DNA of 64,000 nt from positions 1,302,001-1,366,000 of the forward strand of contig NZ_CP022752.1 of assembly GCF_002263515.1 (NCBI RefSeq), read 5' to 3'. This stretch comes from Actinopolyspora erythraea. GTDB taxonomy: Bacteria; Actinomycetota; Actinomycetes; Mycobacteriales; Pseudonocardiaceae. Under the pieces are notes generated by a model. The model made no database searches, was not told where the DNA came from, and saw only the letters and a program-made list of their open reading frames with translations. The stretch's first letter is position 1. The number at the start of each line of letters is the position of its first letter. Of this stretch, positions 10,044 to 18,516 are shown piece after piece. A program made the translations under genes and the position numbers.

Positions 10044-10155
10044 GGCGGAACCTCTCGCGCGGCTCTCGCTGTGGGTGCCCCGACATCGGGTAGGTACTAC
10101 ACAACGTCGGGGCCGTCCTCGCGAGAGCCGCACGGGAGAACCCGCAGCGGTGCCG
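10044..10155 (+). repeat. Dispersed 3'-UTR hairpin element, copy 1 (after proB)
   Basis: The conserved core begins 44 bases after the proB stop. The outer stem CGGCTCTCGC (10060-10069) pairs with GCGAGAGCCG (10121-10130). The inner stem GCCCCGAC (10077-10084) pairs with GTCGGGGC (10106-10113). The loop starts ATCGGGTAGG and ends ACACAAC. The same architecture occurs at 21841-21967 (reverse), 41071-41236 and 42315-42480, always 40-45 bases behind a stop codon in sense orientation. It is not a family I recognise. Confidence 0.85.
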
Positions 10156-10410
10156 ACTCCGACTGCGTGCTCGGTGGTAAGCGGCTGGAGCCGCTTGGCG
10201 TGGTTCGGTCTTTCGGTCCGGTCGGGGGCTCGGTCGCGGGACCGTGCGCGTCGCAGCGCGCGAGGCCCCGGTGCGTGAGGCGGATGCATTGCGAGGCCGG
10301 GCCGCTCGCCGCGTAGGGCCGCTACTCAAGAGCCGGCCCAACGCAGCAAGGCGCCGCCTCACGTGCCGGCTACCCGACCACCTCTGGCGATGAGCCCGAC
10401 CAAAATCCCC
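10156..10410. other. Gene-free stretch between repeat copy 1 and recQ
   Basis: No coding frame is supported. It contains a small perfect hairpin, AAGCGGC-TGGA-GCCGCTT (10179-10196), and GC-rich sequence without clear structure. It is the convergent interval between proB (+) and recQ (-). Confidence 0.5.
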
Positions 10411-12525
10411 TCACGTGCTGGCGAGGGTCAGTGGGAGCACTCCGGAGGCACCGGCCTGGCGCAGCATCCGGGCCACCACCGCGAGGGTCCAGCCGGTATC
10501 GGTGTAGTCGTCCACCAGCAGTACCGGTCCGCCCAGCTCGGTGAGGGAGAGTTCGTCAGGCAGGCCGAACCGTGACCACAACCCGGCCAACCGCCGTGCG
10601 CTGTTGTGGCTGCGCTGCGTTCGCCTGGCAGGATCGTGCGCCACGTGCCCCAGCAGCGGAAGCCTGCCGATGGCCGCGATCCGCTCCGCCAGACTGGCTA
10701 CCAGCATCGGCCTCGCCGAGGACCCCATCGCGACGACCCCGGCGGGCCGTCGTGCCCAGTCCCAGTCGGCGAGGACGCGCACACACGCCTGAACCAGTTC
10801 TTCCGGCACTTCGCCGTCGGAGGCCTCCGGACCCAGCAGTTCGCGCAGCTTGCCGCCCCAGCCGATGTCGCTGAACCTGCCGAGCGCCCGCCCCGGCTCG
10901 TGCTGTTCCGACGGGGCGATCTTGCCGGACACCGGGATGTCGACCGCCCGCATGCCGTTCGGCCACATCTTGCGGGGGCTGAGCGTGACTCCCGCGCGTT
11001 CCAACCGCTGCCTGGCGGATTCGGAGGTGACCGAGTCCACCTCGGTGGAGTACGCCACCCCGGTGCAGTTGTCGCAGCGCCCGCACGGCTCGGCGTGGGG
11101 GTCGTCCAGTTCGGAACGGAGGAACTCCATGCGGCATTTCGCGGTTCGCTGGTAGTCCAGCATCGACTGCTGCTCGGCCCGGCGCTGCCGCGCGATCCGC
11201 TCGTAGCGTTCGCCCTCGTACGACCAGGGCTGGCCGGTAGCGGTCCAACCGCCCTTCACCCGCTTCACCGCACCGTCCACATCGAGCACCTTGAGCACCA
11301 TCTCCAGGCGGGACCTGCTCAGTTCCACGTGTGGTTCCAGCGCGGCGGTGGAGAGCGGCTTGTCGGCGTTGTCGAGGGTGTGCAGCACCGCGCGCACGGT
11401 CGCTTCGTCCGGAAAGGTCAACGAGGTGAAGTAGTCCCAGATCCGCTGGTCCTCCTCACCGGGCAGCAGCACCACTTCGGCGTGTTCGACGCCCCGCCCG
11501 GCGCGACCGATCTGCTGGTAGTAGGCGATGGGGGAGGCCGGAGCGCCGAGGTGGATCACGAATCCGAGGTCGGGCTTGTCGAAGCCCATCCCCAGTGCCG
11601 AGGTGGCCACCAGGGCCTTGACCTCGTTGTTCAGCAGGGCGGACTCGGCAGCGGCCCGTTCGTTCGCCTCGGTGCGGCCCGAGTACGAACTGACCGCGAA
11701 GCCCCGCTCGGTGAGGAACTCGGCGACCTCCTCGGCGGTGGCCACCGTCAGGGTGTAGATGATCCCGGAACCGGGAAGCCCCTCGAGGTGGTCGGCCAGC
11801 CAGCCCAGCCTCTCCCGCGTGGAGTGCAGCGGAACCACGCCGAGGCGCAGGCTCTCGCGGTCCAGCGAGCCGCGCAGTACCAGCGGGGTGCTCGGGGCGT
11901 TCGAGTCCTCGGTGACCCCGAGCTGGTCCGAGACGTCCCGCACCACCCGGTCGTTGGCGGTGGCGGTCGTGGCCAGCACGGGTACACCCTCGGGCAGCTC
12001 GGTCAGCAGGGTGCGCAGTCTGCGGTAGTCGGGGCGGAAATCGTGCCCCCAGTCGGAGATGCAGTGGGCCTCGTCGACCACGACCAGGCCGGTGTTGCGG
12101 GTGAGCTCCGGCAGCACGTTCTCCCTGAAGTCCGGGTTGTTCAGCCGTTCCGGACTGACCAGCAGCACGTCCACGTCGCCCACGGCGACCTCTTCCTCGA
12201 TCGAGGCCCACTCGTCCGGATTGGCGGAGTTTATGGTGGCGGCCTGCACGCCGGCCGCCGAGGCGGCCTCGACCTGGTTGCGCATCAGCGCCAGCAGCGG
12301 GGAGACGATGACCGTAGGTCCTTCGCCGAGATCACGCAGCAGGGCCGTGGCCACGAAGTACACCGCTGACTTTCCCCAGCCGGTTCGCTGTACCACCAGC
12401 GCCCGACGCCGCTCCAGCACCAGTGCGCGGATGGCGCTCCACTGGTCCTCGCGCAACGTGGCGGTGGGGCCTGCCAGCGCGCGGAGGTGTTCCTCGGCCA
12501 TTTCGCGAAGCGCCTGTTCATCCAC
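10411..12525 (-). CDS. recQ: RecQ-family ATP-dependent DNA helicase with C-terminal phosphoribosyltransferase-like domain
   Basis: 704 aa from the GTG at 12525 (VDEQALREMAEEHLRALAG); an ATG at 12501 is an alternative. The 3'-5' helicase core has Q-motif LREDQWSAI, Walker A TGWGKSAV (about 50), DEAH box VVDEAHCISDWGHDFRPD (about 148) and motif VI YYQQIGRAGRG. The RecQ zinc-binding region shows CRMEF...CGRCDNC. The last ~150 residues leave the RecQ family and end with LLVDDYTDTGWTLAVVARML (about 668), a PRPP-binding loop like that of type I phosphoribosyltransferases. Similar fusions exist in actinobacteria. The upstream in-frame extension lacks family similarity. Confidence 0.9.
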   Translation of the reverse strand: MDEQALREMAEEHLRALAGPTATLREDQWSAIRALVLERRRALVVQRTGWGKSAVYFVATALLRDLGEGPTVIVSPLLALMRNQVEAASAAGVQAATINSANPDEWASIEEEVAVGDVDVLLVSPERLNNPDFRENVLPELTRNTGLVVVDEAHCISDWGHDFRPDYRRLRTLLTELPEGVPVLATTATANDRVVRDVSDQLGVTEDSNAPSTPLVLRGSLDRESLRLGVVPLHSTRERLGWLADHLEGLPGSGIIYTLTVATAEEVAEFLTERGFAVSSYSGRTEANERAAAESALLNNEVKALVATSALGMGFDKPDLGFVIHLGAPASPIAYYQQIGRAGRGVEHAEVVLLPGEEDQRIWDYFTSLTFPDEATVRAVLHTLDNADKPLSTAALEPHVELSRSRLEMVLKVLDVDGAVKRVKGGWTATGQPWSYEGERYERIARQRRAEQQSMLDYQRTAKCRMEFLRSELDDPHAEPCGRCDNCTGVAYSTEVDSVTSESARQRLERAGVTLSPRKMWPNGMRAVDIPVSGKIAPSEQHEPGRALGRFSDIGWGGKLRELLGPEASDGEVPEELVQACVRVLADWDWARRPAGVVAMGSSARPMLVASLAERIAAIGRLPLLGHVAHDPARRTQRSHNSARRLAGLWSRFGLPDELSLTELGGPVLLVDDYTDTGWTLAVVARMLRQAGASGVLPLTLAST

Positions 12526-12902
12526 GGGCCGATTCTTACCGCAGCCGTTCGCGGCCGGGACAACGGGTGGCGCCGCCCGGTGGTGTGCGGCGCGGTGAGC
12601 GGCATGCTGGCGCCGCCGGTGCTGTGGTGGTGCCCGTTGGGCGGCTCCGTCCGGTCGCGGGCCGTGGCGCTGCCGGTGGACCGCCATCAGCCAGAGGGAC
12701 CGGCACGAGGAGTTCGGTGGCCGGCTGTGGTGAGCGTGCGGCGAAGACCGGGTCGGGGCGATAGGGTACCGGGGAGTGCGGCTGACCGTGTGAAGGCGAC
12801 CACGAAATGGACACGGCGGAAGTGTTGTCCGGGACACGAGTACCGCGGTGAGCTGGATCAGGATTTTCGCCGTTCGTGGGGCACTTCCGGCGATCGGAGA
12901 CC
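12526..12902. other. Divergent intergenic region recQ / tetR
   Basis: 377 bases that should hold both promoters. They are GC-rich, with GGCGCC-type short palindromes near 12570 and 12610. No coding frame or clear operator was found. Confidence 0.45.
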
Positions 12903-13526
12903 GTGTCGGCACCGTCTCGGGAGGCGGGTGTGTGCGAGGACCGGCAGTCACGACGCAGGCGCGATCCCGCGGCGACCAGAACGGCGTTGCTGCGGGCCGC
13001 CGGTGAGCTGTTCGCCGAACGCGGTTTCGACCAGACCACGGTTCGCGAGGTCGCCTCCCGCGCCGAGGTCAACCAGGCGTTGCTCTTCCGCTACTTCGGT
13101 TCCAAGCAGGAGCTGTTCGCCGAGGTCCTCAGCCACAACAGCGAGGCACTGCTCGACGGTGGGGAGCCGGAGGAGTTGCCGCGCCGCATCCTGGAGAGCG
13201 TGCTGTCCGAGCACGTGGGGTCCGGTACCGAGCACACGCTGGTGGCGTTGTTACGTTCGTTCAGCGACGAGCGGGCGGCCCGATTGCTGCGCGACGAACT
13301 GGGAGGCGCCTACGCGGAGCGGCTGGCCCGGTTCACCGATGCCTCCGACGCCGAGCTCCGTGCCGATCTCGTGCTCGCCTGGTTCTTCGGGGTGGGCATG
13401 ATGCGGTCGGTGCTGCGGAAGAGCCCGCTGGCCGAGGCGCCCACCGAGGTGGTAGTCGACCACCTGATGCGTGCCGTGTCCTTACTGTTGGAGAAGAACT
13501 CGCCTTCGGAGGGTGACGAGGGGTGA
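12903..13526 (+). CDS. TetR/AcrR family transcriptional regulator
   Basis: 207 aa. The N-terminal HTH reads RTALLRAAGELFAERGFDQTTVREVASRAEVNQALLFRYFGSKQELF, a textbook TetR DNA-binding domain. The C-terminal ligand/dimer domain is divergent. The GTG at 12903 is chosen because CGGAGA precedes it; a GTG at 12876 would add nine residues. It lies 222 bases upstream of a P450 gene in the same direction. A 16-bp palindrome sits in that gap, so it is probably the repressor of the P450/ferredoxin pair. The inducer is unknown. Confidence 0.88.
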   Translation: MSAPSREAGVCEDRQSRRRRDPAATRTALLRAAGELFAERGFDQTTVREVASRAEVNQALLFRYFGSKQELFAEVLSHNSEALLDGGEPEELPRRILESVLSEHVGSGTEHTLVALLRSFSDERAARLLRDELGGAYAERLARFTDASDAELRADLVLAWFFGVGMMRSVLRKSPLAEAPTEVVVDHLMRAVSLLLEKNSPSEGDEG

Positions 13527-13690
13527 CCGCTCGTTCGCCACGCGGAGCGCCCGTTCCGGCGGGACCCGGTTCCCGGATGCCGTGGTGTGGCCGCTGGAAG
13601 TCCTCGCTCCGCGTGGTTCGGGAGTCGGGGTGCTGGCGGCGTGACCTTGATCGCCACCTGTTCGGCGGAATGCGTCTTCGGGTGCGCGCG

Positions 13691-13721
13691 CTTACTATAC
13701 GAGTAGTAAGCAGCTGCTTAC
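13691..13721. promoter_or_regulatory. Compound palindromic operator upstream of P450
   Basis: Two overlapping inverted repeats share a half-site: CTTACTA(6)TAGTAAG at 13691-13710 and the perfect 16-bp palindrome GTAAGCAGCTGCTTAC at 13706-13721. It ends 27 bases before the P450 ATG, ideally placed to block transcription. Size and symmetry fit a TetR dimer or pair of dimers. Confidence 0.7.
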
Positions 13722-13748
13722 TTGTCGTCTCGTGTGCGGGAGCCGAGC

Positions 13749-14948
13749 ATGACCACCATCGACCCGACGCCGCGGACCTATCCGTTCAGCGAGCCCGACC
13801 GGCTTCGGCTGGATCCGTTCTACGCGGAGTTGCGCAAGCAGGAACCGGTGTCGCGGGTGCAGCTTCCCTACGGCGAAGCGGCGTGGCTGGCCACCAGGTA
13901 CTCCGACGTGCGGACGGTGTTCGCCGACCCGCGGTTCAGCCGTGCCGCCACGGTGGGCCGGGACGAGCCGCGCGCGCGTCCGAACTCGCAGCAGACCGGC
14001 ATCCTGACCATGGATCCGCCCGAGCACACCAGGCTGCGCAAACTGGTGGCCAAGGCGTTCACCGCGCGCAGGGTGGAACAGCTGCGACCCCGCGCGCAGC
14101 GGATCGCCGACGACCTGAGTCGCGCCATGCTCCGCAAGGGGCCTCCGCTGGACCTGGTGGAGGAGTTCGCGCTGCCGCTGCCGATCACCGTGATCTGCGA
14201 ACTGCTCGGAGTCCCCTACGCCGACAGGACAGACTTCCGGATCTGGTCGGACGCGTTCCTGTCCACCAGCAAGCTTTCCGAGCAGCAGGTCAACGACTAC
14301 ATCGAACAGATGCGCGCCTACATGGCCGGTCTCGTCGAGCAACGACGTGACCAGCCCGCCGACGACCTGCTCAGCGCGCTCATCCAGGCCAGGGACGAAC
14401 AGGACAAGCTCTCCGAGACCGAGTTGTTGGACCTGTCGGTGGGACTGCTCGTCGCCGGGCACGAGACCACGGCCACCCAGATCCCCAACTTCGTCTACGT
14501 GCTGCTGACCCACCCCGAGGAGCTGGAGTGGCTGCGTGCCGACCCGGGACGGATCCCCGGGGCGGTAGAGGAGCTGATGCGGTTCGTCCCGCTGGGAGTC
14601 AACGCGGCCTTTCCCCGCTATGCTCTGGAGGACGTCGAACTCGGCGGCGTGCTGATCCGGGAGGGGGAACCGGTGCTGGCCAGCCTGGCCTCGGCGAACC
14701 GGGACGAGTCGGTCTTCGAGGAACCCGACCAGCTCGACCTGCGACGCGATTCCGGTTCCCACATCGGTTTCGGGCACGGGCCGCACCACTGCCTGGGAGC
14801 CCAGCTGGCGCGGATGGAACTGCAGGTGGCGCTGGGCACGCTGCTGCGGGACTTCGAGGGGCTCCGGTTCGCGGTGGATGAGCAGGACGTCACCTGGAAG
14901 ACCGGAATGCTGGTGCGCGGCCCGAAACATCTTCCGGTGACGTGGTAG
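13749..14948 (+). CDS. Cytochrome P450
   Basis: 399 aa, a soluble bacterial class I P450. The I-helix reads LLVAGHETTATQ (about 234-245), the ExxR motif is EELMR (near 277), and the haem loop is GFGHGPHHCLGAQ with the thiolate Cys near 349. The substrate is not predictable; the layout is closest to CYP105/CYP107-like oxidases. The ATG at 13749 follows GGGAG; an upstream in-frame start would lie inside the operator. The ferredoxin gene 110 bases downstream is its likely electron donor. It is probably repressed by the TetR upstream. Confidence 0.95.
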   Translation: MTTIDPTPRTYPFSEPDRLRLDPFYAELRKQEPVSRVQLPYGEAAWLATRYSDVRTVFADPRFSRAATVGRDEPRARPNSQQTGILTMDPPEHTRLRKLVAKAFTARRVEQLRPRAQRIADDLSRAMLRKGPPLDLVEEFALPLPITVICELLGVPYADRTDFRIWSDAFLSTSKLSEQQVNDYIEQMRAYMAGLVEQRRDQPADDLLSALIQARDEQDKLSETELLDLSVGLLVAGHETTATQIPNFVYVLLTHPEELEWLRADPGRIPGAVEELMRFVPLGVNAAFPRYALEDVELGGVLIREGEPVLASLASANRDESVFEEPDQLDLRRDSGSHIGFGHGPHHCLGAQLARMELQVALGTLLRDFEGLRFAVDEQDVTWKTGMLVRGPKHLPVTW

Positions 14949-15058
14949 GCGGTGGCACGCCGCCGGTGGTTTTCGGGGCGTGCTGACGGCGGAGCCCTGT
15001 GAAATGGAACGAATCTCCCGGACCGGGACGTCGGGTCCGGAGCGTGGAAGGTGACTGG

Positions 15059-15280
15059 ATGAGCTGGCAGGTCGAGGTCGACGGCGACACGTGCATCGGT
15101 TCGGGGATGTGCTCGGCCATAGCCGAGGAGCACTTCCAACTGGTCGACGGTGTCTCGCGGCCGTTACGAACGGACATCGACCCCGATGACGACGTGGTGG
15201 ATGCCGCGGAGTCCTGCCCGGTGGAGGCTATCCTCGTGCGTGACGCGCAGTCGGGGCGCACCCTCGCACCCGAGCCGTGA
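15059..15280 (+). CDS. [3Fe-4S] ferredoxin (P450 redox partner)
   Basis: 73 aa, the usual size of actinomycete P450 ferredoxins. The pattern CIGSGMC (C-x5-C, the second Cys of a [4Fe-4S] motif missing) and a distal SCPVEAI give three cluster ligands, as expected for [3Fe-4S]. The ATG at 15059 follows GGAAGG. It lies downstream of the P450, so the two probably form one operon under the palindrome. The matching ferredoxin reductase is not in the window. Confidence 0.92.
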   Translation: MSWQVEVDGDTCIGSGMCSAIAEEHFQLVDGVSRPLRTDIDPDDDVVDAAESCPVEAILVRDAQSGRTLAPEP

Positions 15281-15427
15281 GGCCCGGGTGGTTCGCGCCC
15301 GGTGGGGTGAGGCAGCCTGGTCGACGCTTTTCCGCCCGGTGCGTTCCCGATGCTCTCGGTGGGGTCGATCACTGCTCCGGCCCAGGTTCGGGATCTCCTC
15401 CGCAAGGGACGGTTATGCTGGGGCACC

Positions 15428-16060
15428 ATGTCGCGTCCTCGCCGAATCGGCGTCATGGGGGGCACCTTCGACCCCGTCCATCACGGCCACCTCGTCGCAG
15501 CGAGTGAGGTACAGGCCCAGTTCGGCATGGAGCAGGTCCTGTTCGTGCCGACCGGTCAGCCCTGGCAGAAGGGTCACGAGGATGTGAGCCTGGCGGAGGA
15601 CCGCTACCTGATGACGGTGATCGCCACCGCGTCCAATCCGCGTTTCTCGGTCAGCAGGGTCGACATCGACCGGGCCGGTCCCACCTACACCATCGACACG
15701 CTCTCCGACCTGCACCGGCAGTACCCGGATGCGGAGCTGTACTTCATAACCGGTGCGGACGCGTTGGAGCAGATCCTTTCCTGGCACCGTGTGGAGGACC
15801 TGTTCGACCTGGCTCACTTCATCGGCGTCACACGTCCGGGGTATGCGTTGGACGACGAGCACCTGCCGCGTGGCTCGGTCAGCCTGGTCGAGATTCCGGC
15901 CATGGCCATCTCCTCCACCGGGTGCCGCCAGCGCGTCGCCTCCGGCATGCCGGTCTGGTACCTGGTCCCGGACGGGATCGTGCAGTACATCAGCAAGCGC
16001 GGCCTCTACCGCCGCTTCGGCCAGTCACCAGCGCAGGAGTGGGGGCCGGGGGCCTCCTGA
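15428..16060 (+). CDS. nadD: Nicotinate-nucleotide adenylyltransferase
   Basis: 210 aa. It adenylates nicotinate mononucleotide in NAD synthesis. It begins [25 protein letters not shown], containing the nucleotidyltransferase GTFDPxHxGH motif, and carries [21 protein letters not shown] near the C-terminus (the SSTxxR motif has a Gly-Cys insertion-like form, STGCR). The ATG at 15428 is chosen on family length. It precedes rsfS, a conserved neighbour. Confidence 0.95.
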   Translation: MSRPRRIGVMGGTFDPVHHGHLVAASEVQAQFGMEQVLFVPTGQPWQKGHEDVSLAEDRYLMTVIATASNPRFSVSRVDIDRAGPTYTIDTLSDLHRQYPDAELYFITGADALEQILSWHRVEDLFDLAHFIGVTRPGYALDDEHLPRGSVSLVEIPAMAISSTGCRQRVASGMPVWYLVPDGIVQYISKRGLYRRFGQSPAQEWGPGAS

Positions 16061-16326
16061 GCTTCGGGGAAGCGCCCGGCCGGGCCCGGCGGTGCGGAGG
16101 GAGCGGAACTCGCGCGGGAAGCCGGACGGCGGCTTTCCCGCGGGGCCGCTCGTTGGGGCGGTGGTGCCGCCGCCCTCGGCCGTCCGCCCAGCGCCGGTTC
16201 CGGCCGAGGGGAGGGCCCGGTCCCGCGCCGGAGGCGGACGGGTCCGACGGATTCCACCTGCCGTGCGGCGGGCGGTTATCCTCGTTCGAGTGTGGGTGGT
16301 AGACCGTGACCACCGAGAGGAGCGAT

Positions 16327-16740
16327 GTGGCAGCCAGTGAAACCGCCCGTGAGCTAGCGTTGGTGGCCGCGCGGGCTGCGGCGGACAAGAAGGCCGAAGA
16401 ACTGCTTCTGCTGGACGTGTCCGACCGACTCATCATCACCGACTGCTTCGTGATCGCCTCCGCTTCCAACGAGCGGCAGGTCGGGGCGATCGTCGAGGCC
16501 GTCGAGGAGAAGATGCGGGCCGCGGGGACGAAACCGGTCCGCAGGGAAGGCACCCGGGAGGGACGCTGGGTGCTGCTCGACTTCGTGGACGTCATCGTGC
16601 ACGTCCAGCACTCCGAGGAGCGGGCCTTCTACGAGCTGGAGCGCCTGTGGAAGGACTGCCCGGTCATCGAGTTCGACCACGAGGGCGCCGGTACCGAGGA
16701 GTCCGCCGAGCGGCACAGTGAAGAGGGCAGTCAGGCGTGA
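16327..16740 (+). CDS. rsfS: Ribosomal silencing factor RsfS (Iojap/YbeB)
   Basis: 137 aa. It binds L14 and blocks subunit joining when nutrients are short. Signature segments are KKAEELLLLDVSDRLIITDCFVIASASNERQV and GRWVLLDFVDVIVHVQHSEERAFYELERLW. I prefer the GTG at 16327 because AGAGGAG lies five bases upstream; a GTG at 16306 would add seven residues and lacks a good site. The stop overlaps the next gene (GTGA). Confidence 0.94.
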   Translation: MAASETARELALVAARAAADKKAEELLLLDVSDRLIITDCFVIASASNERQVGAIVEAVEEKMRAAGTKPVRREGTREGRWVLLDFVDVIVHVQHSEERAFYELERLWKDCPVIEFDHEGAGTEESAERHSEEGSQA

Positions 16741-17351
16741 CCCTGCAACGGCTGGTGCTCTGGCGGCACGGCGAGACCGACTTCAACCTCGCGGGACGCA
16801 TCCAGGGCCATCTTGACTGCGAGCTTACCGAGCTGGGCCTGGAGCAGGCCAAACGCACGGCGCCGCTGGTCGCCGGATTCCACCCCGAGGTGCTGGTGAG
16901 CTCGGACCTGTGTCGCGCCAGCACCACGGCCGCGGCCCTGGCCGAGGTGACCGGCCAGGAAGTCCGGTTGGACGAGCGGTTGCGCGAGACCCATCTGGGG
17001 CAGTGGCAGGGGCTCAGCGGGGCCGAGGTCGAGCAGGGCTGGCCCGGTGCCATGGGGACTTGGCGCTCTCAGCCGACCTGGGCGCCCCCGGACGGCGAGA
17101 CCAGGGTCGAGGTGGCCGAACGCGCCCACGAGGTGGTGCGCGAACTCGACGAGACCGTGGAGGGCACGGCGCTGTTGTGCGCGCACGGTGGTCTGATAAC
17201 CGCGCTGACCGCCAGATTGCTGGAGTGGCCGACCGAGACCTGGTCCAGCCTCGGCGGGGTGAGCAACTGCGGTTGGGCCGTGCTCTCCCGCGGCACCGTC
17301 GGCAGGCAGGGGTGGCGACTGGTGACCTACAACGGCGGGCTCGTCGAATGA
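16737..17351 (+). CDS. Histidine phosphatase family protein, GpgP-like
   Basis: 204 aa. It starts with the RHG motif (LVLWRHGETDFNLAGRIQGHLD), has the proton donor region RLRETHLGQWQGLSG and the second catalytic His in LLCAHGGLI. In M. tuberculosis the gene after nadD-rsfS is gpgP (glucosyl-3-phosphoglycerate phosphatase, polymethylated polysaccharide synthesis). Position and size support the same role here, but phosphoglycerate mutase-like members are hard to separate by sequence. The GTG start overlaps the rsfS stop. Confidence 0.85.
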   Translation: MTLQRLVLWRHGETDFNLAGRIQGHLDCELTELGLEQAKRTAPLVAGFHPEVLVSSDLCRASTTAAALAEVTGQEVRLDERLRETHLGQWQGLSGAEVEQGWPGAMGTWRSQPTWAPPDGETRVEVAERAHEVVRELDETVEGTALLCAHGGLITALTARLLEWPTETWSSLGGVSNCGWAVLSRGTVGRQGWRLVTYNGGLVE

Positions 17352-17439
17352 CTCCTCGCCTCCCCGGAGGTCGTCGGCCGCCACGGCACCGCCGAGGTGG
17401 CCGTTCCTCGTTCGGCTCGCCCGACCGGCTGGTGCCGCG

Positions 17440-18360
17440 TTGAGCGTCGCCGTGGTGACCGACTCCACCGCCTATTTGCCCGCGCGGCGGGCCGAGCACT
17501 ACGGCGTGCGCGTGGTTCCGCTGCACGTGAGCACCGACGCCGGGCGCTCCCTCGCCGAGACCTCGTTCGGTCCGGAGCTGCTGACCGAGCAGCTTCGAGC
17601 GGGCAGGCGGGTCACCACGGCCGGAGCCAGCGTGGCCGAGTTCGCCGACACCTACCGTGCGGCGTTGGACTCGGGAGCCGACGGTGTGCTCTCGGTCCAC
17701 CTGTCCGGCGAGCTCTCCGGAACGTTGGACGCCGCCCGGACCGCGGCACGCCAAGTGGCCCCCTCGGCCATCAGCGTGGTCGACTCCCGCTCGGTCGCCA
17801 TGGGGCTGGGATTCGCCGTGCTGGCGGCGGCGGAACTGGCCGCGACCGGCGCGGAGCTGGCAGAGGTCGCCGAAGCGGCCCGACGGGTCGCCGCGCGCGG
17901 CACCATCCTGTTCTCGGTGCAGACGCTCGAATACCTGCGCCGGGGTGGACGTATCGGCACCGCCTCGGCGCTGTTGGGCACCGCTCTGGCGATCAAACCG
18001 CTGTTGCACCTGCGTGACGGGGGGATCGAACCCCTGGAGAAGGTGCGGACCACCGGTGCGGTGGTCCGGCGACTGGAGCAGCTGGCCGTCGACGCGGCCA
18101 CGGGCCCCGCGCCTTCGGGAGCGCCCTCCGAGGTGGACACTCACCGTTCGCCCGCGCTGGCGGTGCACCACCTCGCGGTCCCGGAGCGGGCCGAGGCCCT
18201 GGCCCGACGCGTCCGCGAGCGTCTCCCCGGGCACTCCGACTGCGTGGTCTCCGAGGTCGGGGCCACCATCGGGGCCCACATCGGGCCCGGTTCGGTGGGC
18301 GTGGTCGTGCTGCCCGGTGGTTGGAGCACCACCGCTGGCGCACCGCGTGACGATCGGTAG
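17440..18360 (+). CDS. DegV family fatty-acid-binding protein
   Basis: 306 aa. The DegV fold shows VAVVTDSTAYLP at the N-terminus, TAGASVAEFADTYRAAL, VLSVHLSGELSGTLDAAR and VVDSRSVAMGLGFAVL. The FakB-type family binds fatty acids; the partner kinase FakA is not in this window. TTG at 17440 is the best start, giving MSVAVVTDST. It overlaps the stop of a 31-codon basic frame (17348-17443) that bridges it to the phosphatase gene. Confidence 0.88.
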   Translation: MSVAVVTDSTAYLPARRAEHYGVRVVPLHVSTDAGRSLAETSFGPELLTEQLRAGRRVTTAGASVAEFADTYRAALDSGADGVLSVHLSGELSGTLDAARTAARQVAPSAISVVDSRSVAMGLGFAVLAAAELAATGAELAEVAEAARRVAARGTILFSVQTLEYLRRGGRIGTASALLGTALAIKPLLHLRDGGIEPLEKVRTTGAVVRRLEQLAVDAATGPAPSGAPSEVDTHRSPALAVHHLAVPERAEALARRVRERLPGHSDCVVSEVGATIGAHIGPGSVGVVVLPGGWSTTAGAPRDDR

Positions 18361-18516
18361 GGCCGCTGCCCGCTCACCGGTGTGGTGGAAACCCGTGGTG
18401 GGAACCGGCCGCCGCGACGGGGATCGCGAGTGTGTTCGTCCACAGCGTCTCCAACCGTCCACAGAGGGCGTTGTACGGCGTTCCCACGAGGAAGGTCCAC
18501 GGCTAGCTTCGCCGGT

